Assembly: GCF_020982545.1 (NCBI RefSeq)
Contig: NZ_JAJKLK010000030.1
Span: 248,001 to 312,000 of the forward strand
DNA length: 64,000 bases
Direction: 5' to 3'
Origin: Streptomyces sp. MNU76
Lineage (GTDB): Bacteria > Actinomycetota > Actinomycetes > Streptomycetales > Streptomycetaceae
Shown here: in pieces, positions 52,309-60,489 of the stretch
Layout: the number at the start of each line of letters is the position of its first letter
Numbering within the stretch: position 1 is the first letter of the stretch
Made by a program: the position numbers and the translations under genes
Notes under the pieces: generated by a model
What the model was told of the DNA's origin: nothing
Database searches by the model: none
Seen by the model: the letters and a program-made list of their open reading frames with translations, nothing else

Positions 52309-53376
52309 TTGAAGGCTCTCGTACTCTCCGGCGGCTCAGGCACCCGCCTGCGCCCCATCACCCACACCTCTGCGAAGCAGCTGGTGCCAGTCGCCAACAA
52401 GCCCGTCCTCTTCTATGGCCTCGAGTCGATCGCGGAGGCCGGCATCACCGACGTCGGCATCATCGTCGGCGAAACCGCTGACGAGATCCAGGAGGCTGTC
52501 GGCGACGGCACCAAGTTCAACATCAATGCCACGTACATCCGTCAGGAAGCCCCGCTGGGGCTGGCGCATGCGGTGCTGATCGCCCATGAATTTCTAGGCG
52601 ACAGCGACTTCGTGATGTACCTCGGTGACAACTTCATCCTTGGCGGTATCACGGGTCTCGTCGACGACTTCCGTGCGGAACGGCCCGACGCGAGGATCCT
52701 CCTCACCCCCGTATCCAACCCCACCGCCTTCGGGGTGGCCGAGTTGGACGCCGAGGACCGGGTCGTCCGCCTGGAGGAGAAGCCGACCCGGCCGAAGAGC
52801 GATCTGGCGCTCGTCGGAGTCTTCATCTTCACCTCGGCAATCCATCAGGCCGTACGCTCGATCAAACCCTCATGGCGCGGCGAACTCGAGATAACCCACG
52901 CCATCCAGTGGCTCATCGACACCCGGCACGATGTCCGCTCGACCACCATTTCCGGTTACTGGAAGGACACCGGGAACGTCGGCGACATGCTCGAGGTGAA
53001 CCGCTCAATCCTGGAGAGGCTCGAGCCCCATGTCGAGGGAACGGTCGATGTCTCGAGCGAGATCATCGGCCGGGTGCGGATCGATGAGGGCGCCGAAGTG
53101 CGGGGCTCGCGCATCGTCGGACCGGCCGTCATCGGTCCTGGCTCGGTGATCACCGGTTCTTATATCGGGCCATTTACGTCGGTTTCCGAAAACTGTCGAA
53201 TCGACGACAGTGAAATCGAGTACTCCATCGTGCTGCGCGACTCCTCCATCAAGGGTGTTCGCCGCGTGCAGGCCTCACTCATCGGCCGCAGCGTGGAGGT
53301 CACGCCGGCCCCCCGCAGTCCTGCAGCTCATCAACTTGTCCTTGGCGACTACAGCAAAGTGCAGATAACTTCCTGA
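52309..53376 (+). CDS. Glucose-1-phosphate thymidylyltransferase, long StrD-type
   Basis: 355 residues. Nucleotidyltransferase domain (about 1-240) with LVLSGGSGTRLRPITHTSAK, the metal-binding YLGDNFILGG, EKPTRPKSDLALVGVFIF and GYWKDTGNVGDMLEVNR. A left-handed beta-helix tail (about 245-345) distinguishes the long form used in antibiotic sugar pathways from short RmlA. It makes NDP-glucose (probably dTDP-glucose) from NTP and glucose 1-phosphate. The TTG start is chosen because AGGGGAGGGA lies just upstream. It begins the rightward sugar operon. Confidence 0.85.
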   Translation: MKALVLSGGSGTRLRPITHTSAKQLVPVANKPVLFYGLESIAEAGITDVGIIVGETADEIQEAVGDGTKFNINATYIRQEAPLGLAHAVLIAHEFLGDSDFVMYLGDNFILGGITGLVDDFRAERPDARILLTPVSNPTAFGVAELDAEDRVVRLEEKPTRPKSDLALVGVFIFTSAIHQAVRSIKPSWRGELEITHAIQWLIDTRHDVRSTTISGYWKDTGNVGDMLEVNRSILERLEPHVEGTVDVSSEIIGRVRIDEGAEVRGSRIVGPAVIGPGSVITGSYIGPFTSVSENCRIDDSEIEYSIVLRDSSIKGVRRVQASLIGRSVEVTPAPRSPAAHQLVLGDYSKVQITS

Positions 53377-53417
53377 CTGTTGACGGGTCTTCACCCACTG
53401 TGATGAAATCCCATCGG

Positions 53418-53426
53418 GGTGGGACC
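53418..53426 (+). promoter_or_regulatory. Weak GGT-N3-ACC match ahead of the aminotransferase
   Basis: GGTGGGACC, 35 bases before the DegT start. Symmetry does not extend beyond the core, and a nine-base pattern of this kind can arise by chance in high-GC DNA. Confidence 0.25.
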
Positions 53427-53460
53427 GAACGGTTTTCGGTATCTCGAACAAGGAGTCCGG

Positions 53461-54633
53461 ATGGCCATTCCAACCCCCCGATCCGATAAGTACAACCTGT
53501 TATCGATACCGCTCTTTCGCCCTGTGGTGCCCGCGACGGCAAAGGAGCGAGTAGCGCAGGTCCTGGACTCGCCGTGGATCGGTTTGGGACCCGTCACCGA
53601 AGAGTTCGAGGCGGCATTCGCCGAAAAGATCGGGGCCCGTCACGTGGTCGCCGTCAATTCCGGCACCGCCGCGCTCCATCTGGCCCTCCGCCTCATGGGC
53701 ATCGGCCCAGGCGACGAGGTGATTCTCCCGGCCAACACGTTCGTGGCAACTGGCCATGCTGTCCTGTACGAGCAGGCCGTCCCTGTCTTCGCCGACATCG
53801 ATCCCTCCACCGGCAACATCGACCCGGAACACATACGGACGCTGATCTCTCCGCGCACCGCGGCCGTCATCGCCGTGCACTACGCGGGCGCAGTGAGTTC
53901 CATGGACGAGATTCGAGCCCTGGCACGACAGGCAGGCATCGCCGTACTGGAGGACTGCGCCCACGCCTGCGGCGCTCGGTACCGGGACCGGCCCCTTGGG
54001 GAACTCGGCACCTTCCAGGCCTATTCCTTCCAGGCCACCAAGAACCTTGCCACAGGCGAAGGCGGTGCGCTGGTCGTCCCCACCGAACATGACGCCGTGC
54101 GGGGCCGCCGGATACGCCGGCTCGGGATCGGCCACAGAAACGACGCGTCAACCGTCCCTGGGAACTGGGACTATGCCGTCGACGAGGTCGGTTTCAAGTA
54201 CAACATGAGCGACATACAGGCCGCGATAGGGCTGGCGCAGCTCGACGTGCTCGACGAGGTCAACGCAGCGCGCGCCCGGTTGGCCGCTCACTATGCCCGG
54301 CGGTTGGCCTCCATGCCCGGAGTTCGTACGCTCAACCACCCGCACACCGCTGGCAGCAGCAACTTCCTCATGCCCGTCATGGCCGACGACCGCGACGGCC
54401 TGATGGCCGCGCTGGAGGAGGCGGGCGTCGGCACCGGCGTCCACTTCCGGCGCATCGACAGTTATCCGATGTACAAGCTGTCGGACCTTCCGCATACCGA
54501 CTGGTTCTGGCGGCACCAACTCTCGCTGCCGATGCACTCGCTGCTCACGCATGAGGACGTGGACTACATCTGCGATGTCATCGAAAGCACCGTCCGGAAG
54601 GGGAAGCACCAGTGCAGCCAGAACTCAGCGTGA
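53461..54633 (+). CDS. DegT/DnrJ/EryC1/StrS-family sugar aminotransferase
   Basis: 390 residues. The PLP lysine is in YSFQATKNLATGEGGALV (about 195-212), and NSGTAALHLALRLMGIGPGD near the N-terminus binds the phosphate. EDCAHACGARYRDRPLGELG carries the Asp and His expected near the cofactor ring. C-terminal GVGTGVHFRRIDSYPMYKL fits sugar-nucleotide substrates. It moves an amino group, usually from glutamate, onto a keto sugar, here probably C4 of the 4-keto pentose, as CalS13 does. AAGGAG lies 7 bases before the ATG. It overlaps the glycosyltransferase gene by 22 bases. Confidence 0.9.
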   Translation: MAIPTPRSDKYNLLSIPLFRPVVPATAKERVAQVLDSPWIGLGPVTEEFEAAFAEKIGARHVVAVNSGTAALHLALRLMGIGPGDEVILPANTFVATGHAVLYEQAVPVFADIDPSTGNIDPEHIRTLISPRTAAVIAVHYAGAVSSMDEIRALARQAGIAVLEDCAHACGARYRDRPLGELGTFQAYSFQATKNLATGEGGALVVPTEHDAVRGRRIRRLGIGHRNDASTVPGNWDYAVDEVGFKYNMSDIQAAIGLAQLDVLDEVNAARARLAAHYARRLASMPGVRTLNHPHTAGSSNFLMPVMADDRDGLMAALEEAGVGTGVHFRRIDSYPMYKLSDLPHTDWFWRHQLSLPMHSLLTHEDVDYICDVIESTVRKGKHQCSQNSA

Positions 54634-55601
54634 TCATCCCGGTCTACGACTCGGAGCTCTATCTCGAGCGCTGTCTCGACTCGGTAGCCGGGCAGACTCT
54701 GAGCGATATGGAGGTCATCCTCGTCGACGACGGCTCGACTGACGCGAGCCGGGACCTGGCCGACGAGTACACGCGCCGCGATAGCCGGTTCCGTCTCGTC
54801 TGCCAGGAGAACCGTGGATCGGGTGCGGCGCGCAACACCGGCCTGCAGCAGGCGACCGGGCGCTACCTGGCCTTCTCGGACTGCGATGACATCGTTGCGG
54901 AGAACGCCTATGAACGGCTGGTCGGTTCCCTGCGCGAGACTGGTTCCGACATCGCCTGTGGCGGAGTGCGGAGGTTCAACCGCGAGGGCGAGTGGTCGTC
55001 ACCGCTCCACGAGGGAATCTTTGACGCCTCGCGGAAGAGCACCCACATCACGCGGTGGACGAACCTTCTCGGCGATCGCACGGTGTGGAACAAGGTGTAC
55101 CGGCGTTCCTTCTGGGAGGAGAAGGAGTTGTTGTACGCCGAGCACCCCTTCGAGGACGGATGCCTCGCCGTTCGTGCGCACGTGCTTGCGCGCGCCGTTG
55201 ACGTGCTGTCCGGCCCGGTGTACTTCTGGCGGCAACGTGACGAAGGCCCCCTGTCCACTACTCAGCGCGTGTACGACCTGTCCCTCCTCGACGGACGAAT
55301 GCAGCAGGTCAGGACGATTTCGGGCTTCCTGGGCGAGCGCAGTGCAGACCTGAAGAGGGCCTATGACCTAGTCGCGCTAGACCATGATCTCCTGATATTG
55401 CTCACTGCGGTCCCGCACGTCGCTCCCGCCGTCCAAGAGGAGATCCTCGCCTTTGCAGTCGCGTTCTGCGAGAAGGCCGAGCAACACGTGTTCGAACAGC
55501 TCGACCACAGGGATCAGGAGTGCTACTCGCTGCTTCGAGCAGATCGGGTCGACGACCTCATGCAGCACCTAATGCGGCGGCCAGACAGGGCTTTCCTGTA
55601 A
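54612..55601 (+). CDS. GT2-family glycosyltransferase
   Basis: 329 residues. GT-A fold with the N-terminal LSVIIPVYDSELYLERCLDS, ILVDDGSTDAS, NRGSGAARNTGL and the metal-binding DxD-type FSDCDDIVAE. GT2 enzymes are inverting and use NDP-sugars. Its place in the sugar operon, overlapping the aminotransferase, suggests it attaches the amino sugar to the polyketide-peptide. This is less usual than GT1 enzymes in natural-product clusters, so transfer to a lipid or wall carrier is an alternative. The GTG start follows GGAAGGGGAAGC. Confidence 0.85.
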   Translation: MQPELSVIIPVYDSELYLERCLDSVAGQTLSDMEVILVDDGSTDASRDLADEYTRRDSRFRLVCQENRGSGAARNTGLQQATGRYLAFSDCDDIVAENAYERLVGSLRETGSDIACGGVRRFNREGEWSSPLHEGIFDASRKSTHITRWTNLLGDRTVWNKVYRRSFWEEKELLYAEHPFEDGCLAVRAHVLARAVDVLSGPVYFWRQRDEGPLSTTQRVYDLSLLDGRMQQVRTISGFLGERSADLKRAYDLVALDHDLLILLTAVPHVAPAVQEEILAFAVAFCEKAEQHVFEQLDHRDQECYSLLRADRVDDLMQHLMRRPDRAFL

Positions 55602-55655
55602 TCACGTGCCCGATCGGACAGGGTGCGTGTGGCAACGGCATGAGGGAGAAACGCG

Positions 55656-56162
55656 TTGGACGTCCAGCCCGAACAGTCGCCTCGATTCTATCTGGTGCGA
55701 CTCGAACCCGGCGAGGACATCGCTGACAGCCTGTGCTTACTGGCCAAGGAGTACGAGCTGCCGGCGATGGCCATCGCGAGTGCGGTCGGGAGTGTCGAGA
55801 AGGTTGTCTACTCCACTGCGATCCGAGACAGCTCGGGAACTCCTGCCTACTCCAAGCCCAGGAGGCACGAAGGATGCACGGAGATAGGGTCTCTGCAAGG
55901 ACATGTGGGTTATGACCTCGACGAGGTGCCCTTTGCCCATCTCCACGGGGTCTTCGCGTCGTCCGAAGGCGGGGTTTTCGCCGGCCACGTCCATGAGGCG
56001 CGGGTCCTGGTCACGGTGGAGCTCGGTCTGATCGCCGCCTCCTCGGCGCTGTGGCGCAGGCAGCCCCTGCACGGGTTCGACGGCAACGGGCTGGCCGGGT
56101 TCCATCCCGTTTTCGTCACCGGTCCCCAGTGTTCAGCGCAGTCTCACCCGGCCGACGAGTAA
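55656..56162 (+). CDS. PPC/DUF296-domain protein
   Basis: 168 residues. The PPC fold shows FYLVRLEPGEDIADSLCLLA and AIASAVGSVEKVVYS, then GHVGYDLDEVPFAHLHGVFA and a His-rich metal-type site GGVFAGHVHEARVLVTVELG. DUF296 proteins in bacteria form trimers and bind metal or small ligands; some are DNA-associated through added AT-hooks, which are absent here. TTG start behind GAGGGAG. It may be a sensor, a lyase or a structural protein in the pathway; the role is unknown. Its 3' end overlaps the convergent MFS gene by 19 bases. Confidence 0.7.
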   Translation: MDVQPEQSPRFYLVRLEPGEDIADSLCLLAKEYELPAMAIASAVGSVEKVVYSTAIRDSSGTPAYSKPRRHEGCTEIGSLQGHVGYDLDEVPFAHLHGVFASSEGGVFAGHVHEARVLVTVELGLIAASSALWRRQPLHGFDGNGLAGFHPVFVTGPQCSAQSHPADE

Positions 56163-57511
56163 AGGTCCCGCTGCCGCGTCTCGGGCAGCAGCAGTACGCA
56201 GCAGAGAGACACCATACCCAGCGCGCTGACGTACCAGCCGACGGCAGAGGAACCGATGCCCGACTGGAGTTGTGCGGCCACGATCGGAGTCAGCGCGCCC
56301 CCAAGCACGCCGCCCAGGTTGTAGGCCAGGCTTGCCCCGGAGTATCGCACCCTGACCTGGAAGAGTTCTGGGAGGTACGCGCCCATCGGGCCATAGATCA
56401 GTCCCATGCAGAACAGGGCACCGCCCAGTGCGAGAGTAATGAGCAGCGGGTGGGTGGTGTCCATCAAGGGGAAGAGGGCGAGTCCCCAGAGGGTGGCTGC
56501 GGCCGTACCTGCCAGGACCATTTTTCGCCGTCCAAAGGTGTCGGAACGCACCGCCGCGAGCCATGTACCAGCCGCGAGGAACAGCACGGCGACCAGCGAC
56601 ACGACGAGCATGGTGTTGCGTTCCACGCCGAGCGGCCCGGTCGCATAGGACAGGCAGTACGTCGTGGCGGTGTAGAAGAGGCCGTACGCCGCGGTCATGG
56701 CACCCGCTCCGAGAAGTAGTTCCTTCGGGTGGGCACGCAACACCTCAACGAAGGGAATACGGCTAGCGTCGTTCCGGGCCATCACTGTCGCAAAAGCTGG
56801 GGTCTCGCTGATCTTCAGCCGGACCATGAGCCCCACGGCCACCAGAACTATGGAGGCGAGGAACGGCACACGCCACCCCCACATGGAGAAGGCCCTCTCA
56901 CTGAGGCCGGTGGACAGCGCCAGGAAGACCGCGGTGGCGGCGAAGAATCCCAGTGACGGCCCCAGTTGAGGGAAGGCCGCGAACATGCCGCGCCTCTTGG
57001 CAGGCGCGTGTTCCACTGCGAGCAGCGCCGCACCGCCCCACTCCCCACCCAGCCCTATTCCTTGCAGGAAGCGCAAGGTCACGAGTGCGATCGGTGCCCA
57101 GAGACCCCACGTGCTGTACGAGGGCAGCAAGCCGATGGCAACGGTCGACAATCCCATCAGAAGCAGCGAGACGACCAGCATAGACTTGCGGCCGACGCGG
57201 TCGCCGAAGTGCCCGAATACCACAGATCCAAGAGGGCGGGCAACGAAGGCGACAGCGTAGGTGGAGAACGATGCCAACGTGGCCGTGGCAGGGGAAAGAT
57301 TGGGAAAAAACGCTTCATTCAAGACAAGGGCGGCCGCGATCCCGTAAATGTAGAAGTCGTAGAACTCAATGGCCGTGCCGATGAGGCTCGCCGTGGCGAT
57401 GCGGCTCATGCTTTCCGGCGATGCTGGTACTGAAGGGGGCGCTACCTTGCCAGAAGGGTCGACGGTCCCGTGTCCAGGAGTGGGTGGGTTCTGGTCGGCA
57501 GGGGAGTACAC
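56144..57511 (-). CDS. MFS transporter, metabolite:H+ symporter (MHS) type
   Basis: 455 residues, 12 predicted membrane helices after a 35-residue polar N-terminus. Family signatures: GTAIEFYDFYIYGIAAALVL in helix 1, GHFGDRVGRKSMLVVSLLLM between helices 2 and 3, RFLQGIGLGGEWGGAALLAV in helix 4 and YLPELFQVRVRYSGASLAYN near helix 10. MHS members import organic acids such as citrate, alpha-ketoglutarate or shikimate; export is also possible. Divergent from gntR with two dyads between, so it is probably a target of the regulator. Import of a keto or hydroxy acid precursor is a reasonable guess. Confidence 0.85.
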   Translation of the reverse strand: MYSPADQNPPTPGHGTVDPSGKVAPPSVPASPESMSRIATASLIGTAIEFYDFYIYGIAAALVLNEAFFPNLSPATATLASFSTYAVAFVARPLGSVVFGHFGDRVGRKSMLVVSLLLMGLSTVAIGLLPSYSTWGLWAPIALVTLRFLQGIGLGGEWGGAALLAVEHAPAKRRGMFAAFPQLGPSLGFFAATAVFLALSTGLSERAFSMWGWRVPFLASIVLVAVGLMVRLKISETPAFATVMARNDASRIPFVEVLRAHPKELLLGAGAMTAAYGLFYTATTYCLSYATGPLGVERNTMLVVSLVAVLFLAAGTWLAAVRSDTFGRRKMVLAGTAAATLWGLALFPLMDTTHPLLITLALGGALFCMGLIYGPMGAYLPELFQVRVRYSGASLAYNLGGVLGGALTPIVAAQLQSGIGSSAVGWYVSALGMVSLCCVLLLPETRQRDLYSSAG

Positions 57512-57544
57512 GGCAGTCCCTTCCAGCGCGGCTCTGGTGCTTGT

Positions 57545-57555
57545 GGTATGGCTAA
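57545..57555. promoter_or_regulatory. Candidate GntR operator 1, transporter/gntR promoter
   Basis: TGGTATGGCTA. With the next dyad it forms an imperfect direct repeat (GGTATGGCTAATTGTC and GGTATGACCATTGTC), spaced about two helical turns apart. Confidence 0.5.
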
Positions 57556-57566
57556 TTGTCTGAGCG

Positions 57567-57575
57567 GTATGACCA
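57567..57575. promoter_or_regulatory. Candidate GntR operator 2, transporter/gntR promoter
   Basis: GGTATGACC followed by ATTGTC, 53 bases upstream of the gntR start; identical core to 52185. Confidence 0.55.
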
Positions 57576-57627
57576 TTGTCAAGGTCCTGGGCAACGGCGC
57601 GCTTGTGCGAGGAGAAAGGGACTTGTG

Positions 57628-58395
57628 ATGTCGGACCACGATGCGGCGCGAGGGGGAAGCATGTCCGAGGGGTTCAGGTCGGACCCGATCGCCCGAGGCT
57701 TGATCGATGTCGTCAGGGAAATCGGCCTCGGAGGTCGGCTGCCAAGCGAACGGTTGCTTGCTGAGCGTCTCGGTGTCAGCCGTACGGCCCTGCGAGATCG
57801 TCTCCAGCTCCTCGAAGCGTTCGGCGTTCTGCGCCGGGTGACAGGCTCCGGCACCTATGTGCAGGCACTGGACCCCGAAGGGTTGGCGTTCGCCCTAGAC
57901 ATCGGCACGAACGCCAGCGGTCTCGACCTGCCCTCTTTGCATAGCGTCAGGGTCGGCCTGGAGCGACAGGCAGCCATTGAAGCAGCCATCAACGGCGATC
58001 CCGTCCTGCAGGCACATATGCGCCGGCAGGTGCTGGTCATGGAGCGGGCCACGGATCCCGAGGAGTTGGACCGTGCCGACCTGGCCTTCCACGCTGCGCT
58101 CTTCGAGGCGTCAGAGAATCCGGCGTTGGTGTTCTTCTCCCAGGCCTTGGTCCACGCGCTGCGCGAATCGATCCTCGAACGTCGTTACCGGATGCGCGAA
58201 TTGGCGCACGATCGTGACCTCATGGTCAACACCCATAACTCCATCCACCGCGCGGTCGAGAGCGGCAGTCCCGCTGCCGCCGCTGCAGCGGTCGACGCTC
58301 ATTTCAGCGCATTTCAAAAGGCGACGGACCCAGTCGGCGGATGGCCAGCCGATGTGACGGCCCGGCGGAAGACCGAGTCGAACAGTTCGCGCTGA
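57628..58395 (+). CDS. GntR-family regulator, FadR/FCD type
   Basis: 255 residues. The N-terminal winged helix (about 20-85) includes LAERLGVSRTALRDRL and VLRRVTGSGTYVQAL. The C-terminal FCD helical domain (about 105-235) carries the metal/ligand residues in ADLAFHAALFEASENP (Asp and His) and a later THNSIHRAVES (His). FCD regulators bind carboxylates with Zn or Ni and recognise dyads of TGGTnnnACCA type. Such dyads occur here at the promoters of this gene, the transporter, both sugar operons, the core operon, the left methyltransferase and the reductoisomerase. The start at 57628 follows GAGAAAGGGACTT. Confidence 0.85.
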   Translation: MSDHDAARGGSMSEGFRSDPIARGLIDVVREIGLGGRLPSERLLAERLGVSRTALRDRLQLLEAFGVLRRVTGSGTYVQALDPEGLAFALDIGTNASGLDLPSLHSVRVGLERQAAIEAAINGDPVLQAHMRRQVLVMERATDPEELDRADLAFHAALFEASENPALVFFSQALVHALRESILERRYRMRELAHDRDLMVNTHNSIHRAVESGSPAAAAAAVDAHFSAFQKATDPVGGWPADVTARRKTESNSSR

Positions 58396-58456
58396 GCACG
58401 CGAGACACCACGCTCCGCTAGTGCGCGGCGTCGCAGCGGCAGCGTCGGGGCATGTA

Positions 58457-58467
58457 TGGTAGTACCA
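58457..58467 (+). promoter_or_regulatory. Candidate GntR operator ahead of the reductoisomerase
   Basis: TGGTAGTACCA, a perfect 5-bp-arm palindrome around G. It lies 61 bases after the gntR stop and 210 bases before the reductoisomerase start. The 58396-58677 gap otherwise holds no gene. Confidence 0.6.
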
Positions 58468-58677
58468 ATCCCCGGAACGACGGTGAGCTCGCGCACCCCC
58501 GCCGCTTGCCGCGCACAGCGTCCGCCACCTCACCGGACGTGCGGTTGACGCGGCCGCTGCTGAGCGACCTCGGCAGAGCTGGGTCGACAGCCCGTCGGCA
58601 CCGGTTCCATCACGCTGCCGACTCTCCAAGCCTTTCCGGCTTTCTCTATGCCGTCACACGTGACAGGAGCAGTTCAG

Positions 58678-60147
58678 GTGCAGCCACTCGACTTCGAGAG
58701 CAAGGTTTTCGACAAGGAGTACATTCAGGTCGCCGACCGCCGGGAGGCGATTGTCCGAGGCGGTCGAAATCTCTTCCCACGTCTGCCGCAGGCATTCGAG
58801 GGGATCGACCAGATTGGCGTCATCGGCTGGGGTCCGCAAGGCTCGGCGCAGGCGCAGAATCTGAGGGACTCACTGGCCGGTGCCGTGCGTGTCGTGGTGG
58901 GTCTTAGGGCTGGCTCCGGTTCGATGGAGGACGCACGCAAGGCCGGTTTCACCGAAGAGAACGGCACCTTGGGCGAGATGTTCGAGGTCATGGCCGCCTC
59001 CGACATGGTGCTGCTACTGATTTCCGACGCTGCACAGACAGAACTGGCGCCCCGCGTCTTCGCGACGCTGAAGCCGGGCACCACCCTTGGGCTTTCACAC
59101 GGCTTCCTGCTCGGTCACCTCCAGAACACCGGGGGAGCCTTCCCGGACAACATCGATGTCATCGCCGTCTGCCCCAAAGGCATGGGGCGGTCTGTGCGCG
59201 CGCTGTACGAGCAGGGTGCCGAAGTCAATGGTGCCGGGATCAACGCCAGTTTCGCCGTCCACCAGGACGTTACCGGCAAGGCGGTGGACCGTGCGCTGGG
59301 CTGGTCCGTTGCACTCGGCTCGCCGTACACCTTCCAGACGACACTCAGCTCGGAATACATCTCAGACATCGCCGGTGAGCGAAGCATCCTGCTCGGCGCG
59401 GTGCACGGCATCGTCGAGAGCCTTTACCGCCGTTACCGGGGCGAGGGAGTCGCTCCCGAGGAAGCCTTCACGCGTTCCACCGAGTCCATCACGGGGCCGA
59501 TCACACGGATCATCTCGAAGCAGGGCATCCGTGCCGTCTACGAGCAGCTGACCGAGCAGGACCGCGAGACGTTCCGCACGGCTTACAGTGCTGCCTACCC
59601 AGTCGGTTGCGAGCTCGTCACCGAGATCCATGACGAGGTCCGGTCCGGGAACGAGATCCGCAGCGTGGTCCTCGCCGGCGAGCGAGTCAAGCGCTACCCG
59701 CTCGGTAAGATCGACGGTGCCGAGATGTGGCGGATCGGGGAGAAGGTGCGGGCCACGAGGGTCGAGGAGGAGATTCCGCTCGACCCGTTCACTGCGGGCG
59801 TCTACTGCGGCGTAATGATGGCGCAGATCGACGTGCTGATGGAGCGGGGTCATCCCTACTCGGAAATCGCAAACGAGTCCGTGATTGAGAGCGTGGATTC
59901 GCTCAACCCCTACATGCGAGCCCGTGGCGTGGCCTACATGGTGGACAACTGCTCCGTCACGGCCAGGCTGGGCGCCCGCAAGTGGGCGGGGCGCTTCGAC
60001 TACCTGCTGACCGAGCAAGCGTACCCGGCCGTCGACGAGGGGACAGTGGACGCGTCCGCCTTCGACGCCTTCCTCGCGCATCCCATCCATGACGTGCTCC
60101 GTACGTGTGGTGAGCTCCGTCCGGCCGTCGACATCTATGTGGAGTAG
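58678..60147 (+). CDS. ilvC: Ketol-acid reductoisomerase, class II plant-like
   Basis: 489 residues, far longer than the roughly 330-residue class I enzyme usual in actinobacteria. The NADPH loop is GVIGWGPQGSAQAQNLRDS. Catalytic-domain motifs include LGLSHGFLLGHLQ, IAVCPKGMGRSVR, GAGINASFAVHQDV, GAVHGIVESLYRRY and the second knotted repeat NESVIESVDSLNPYMRARG. These closely resemble plant chloroplast KARI. The enzyme converts acetolactate or acetohydroxybutyrate to dihydroxy acids in valine/isoleucine synthesis. GTG 58678 follows AGGAG; an upstream ATG at 58648 has no site. No ilvBN or leu genes are nearby, so it is probably cluster-specific: a resistant target copy or a precursor supplier. 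Confidence 0.85.
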   Translation: MQPLDFESKVFDKEYIQVADRREAIVRGGRNLFPRLPQAFEGIDQIGVIGWGPQGSAQAQNLRDSLAGAVRVVVGLRAGSGSMEDARKAGFTEENGTLGEMFEVMAASDMVLLLISDAAQTELAPRVFATLKPGTTLGLSHGFLLGHLQNTGGAFPDNIDVIAVCPKGMGRSVRALYEQGAEVNGAGINASFAVHQDVTGKAVDRALGWSVALGSPYTFQTTLSSEYISDIAGERSILLGAVHGIVESLYRRYRGEGVAPEEAFTRSTESITGPITRIISKQGIRAVYEQLTEQDRETFRTAYSAAYPVGCELVTEIHDEVRSGNEIRSVVLAGERVKRYPLGKIDGAEMWRIGEKVRATRVEEEIPLDPFTAGVYCGVMMAQIDVLMERGHPYSEIANESVIESVDSLNPYMRARGVAYMVDNCSVTARLGARKWAGRFDYLLTEQAYPAVDEGTVDASAFDAFLAHPIHDVLRTCGELRPAVDIYVE

Positions 60148-60489
60148 TTCTGTGAGGTAGCCACGCAGAAATCCCGCCTGGCGGCTCACTCCGCTGTGCG
60201 GAGCAGAAAGTGCCTGGTGGTGAAGACGAGGTGATGAGCCTTCTGGTAGACAGCCCCTCACGATCTCAGTCTGGCTGGCTGTGGCGCGCCGTCGCCGCAT
60301 ACGAGGCTGATGTGATCCGCGGCACGGCCGCCGGACGAGCCGTGGCTTGAGTATGCGAGGGGCGCTGCCGTCGGCGCAGTGGCACCAGCTACCAGAATGG
60401 CCCGAGCGTCGTCTTGTTTCGCCGTGCGATGCGACTCATGACTACCAAGTCATCGAAGCCGAGAACATGAACAATCGAGTAGGTGTGCC
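60148..60489. other. 342-base gap before the ABC exporter
   Basis: No gene is supported. A short hairpin-like CTCCGCTGTGCGGAG lies near 60189 after the reductoisomerase stop, and a separate dyad at 60436 is listed. The rest shows nothing recognisable. Confidence 0.4.
60436..60451. promoter_or_regulatory. Inverted repeat ahead of the ABC exporter
   Basis: ATGACTACCAAGTCAT, perfect 6-bp arms ATGACT/AGTCAT around ACCA, 38 bases upstream of the GTG at 60490. It differs from the GGT-N3-ACC dyads, so a different regulator is likely. No dedicated regulator gene is adjacent. Confidence 0.45.

Noticed and set aside
53418..53426. GGTGGGACC as a firm GntR operator
   Set aside because: Only the nine-base core fits, with no extended symmetry; listed only as a weak site.
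58678..60147. Housekeeping ilvC interpretation
   Set aside because: Length and motifs are class II plant-like, no ilvB/ilvN/leu genes are adjacent and the promoter carries the cluster dyad; still not excluded without the rest of the genome.
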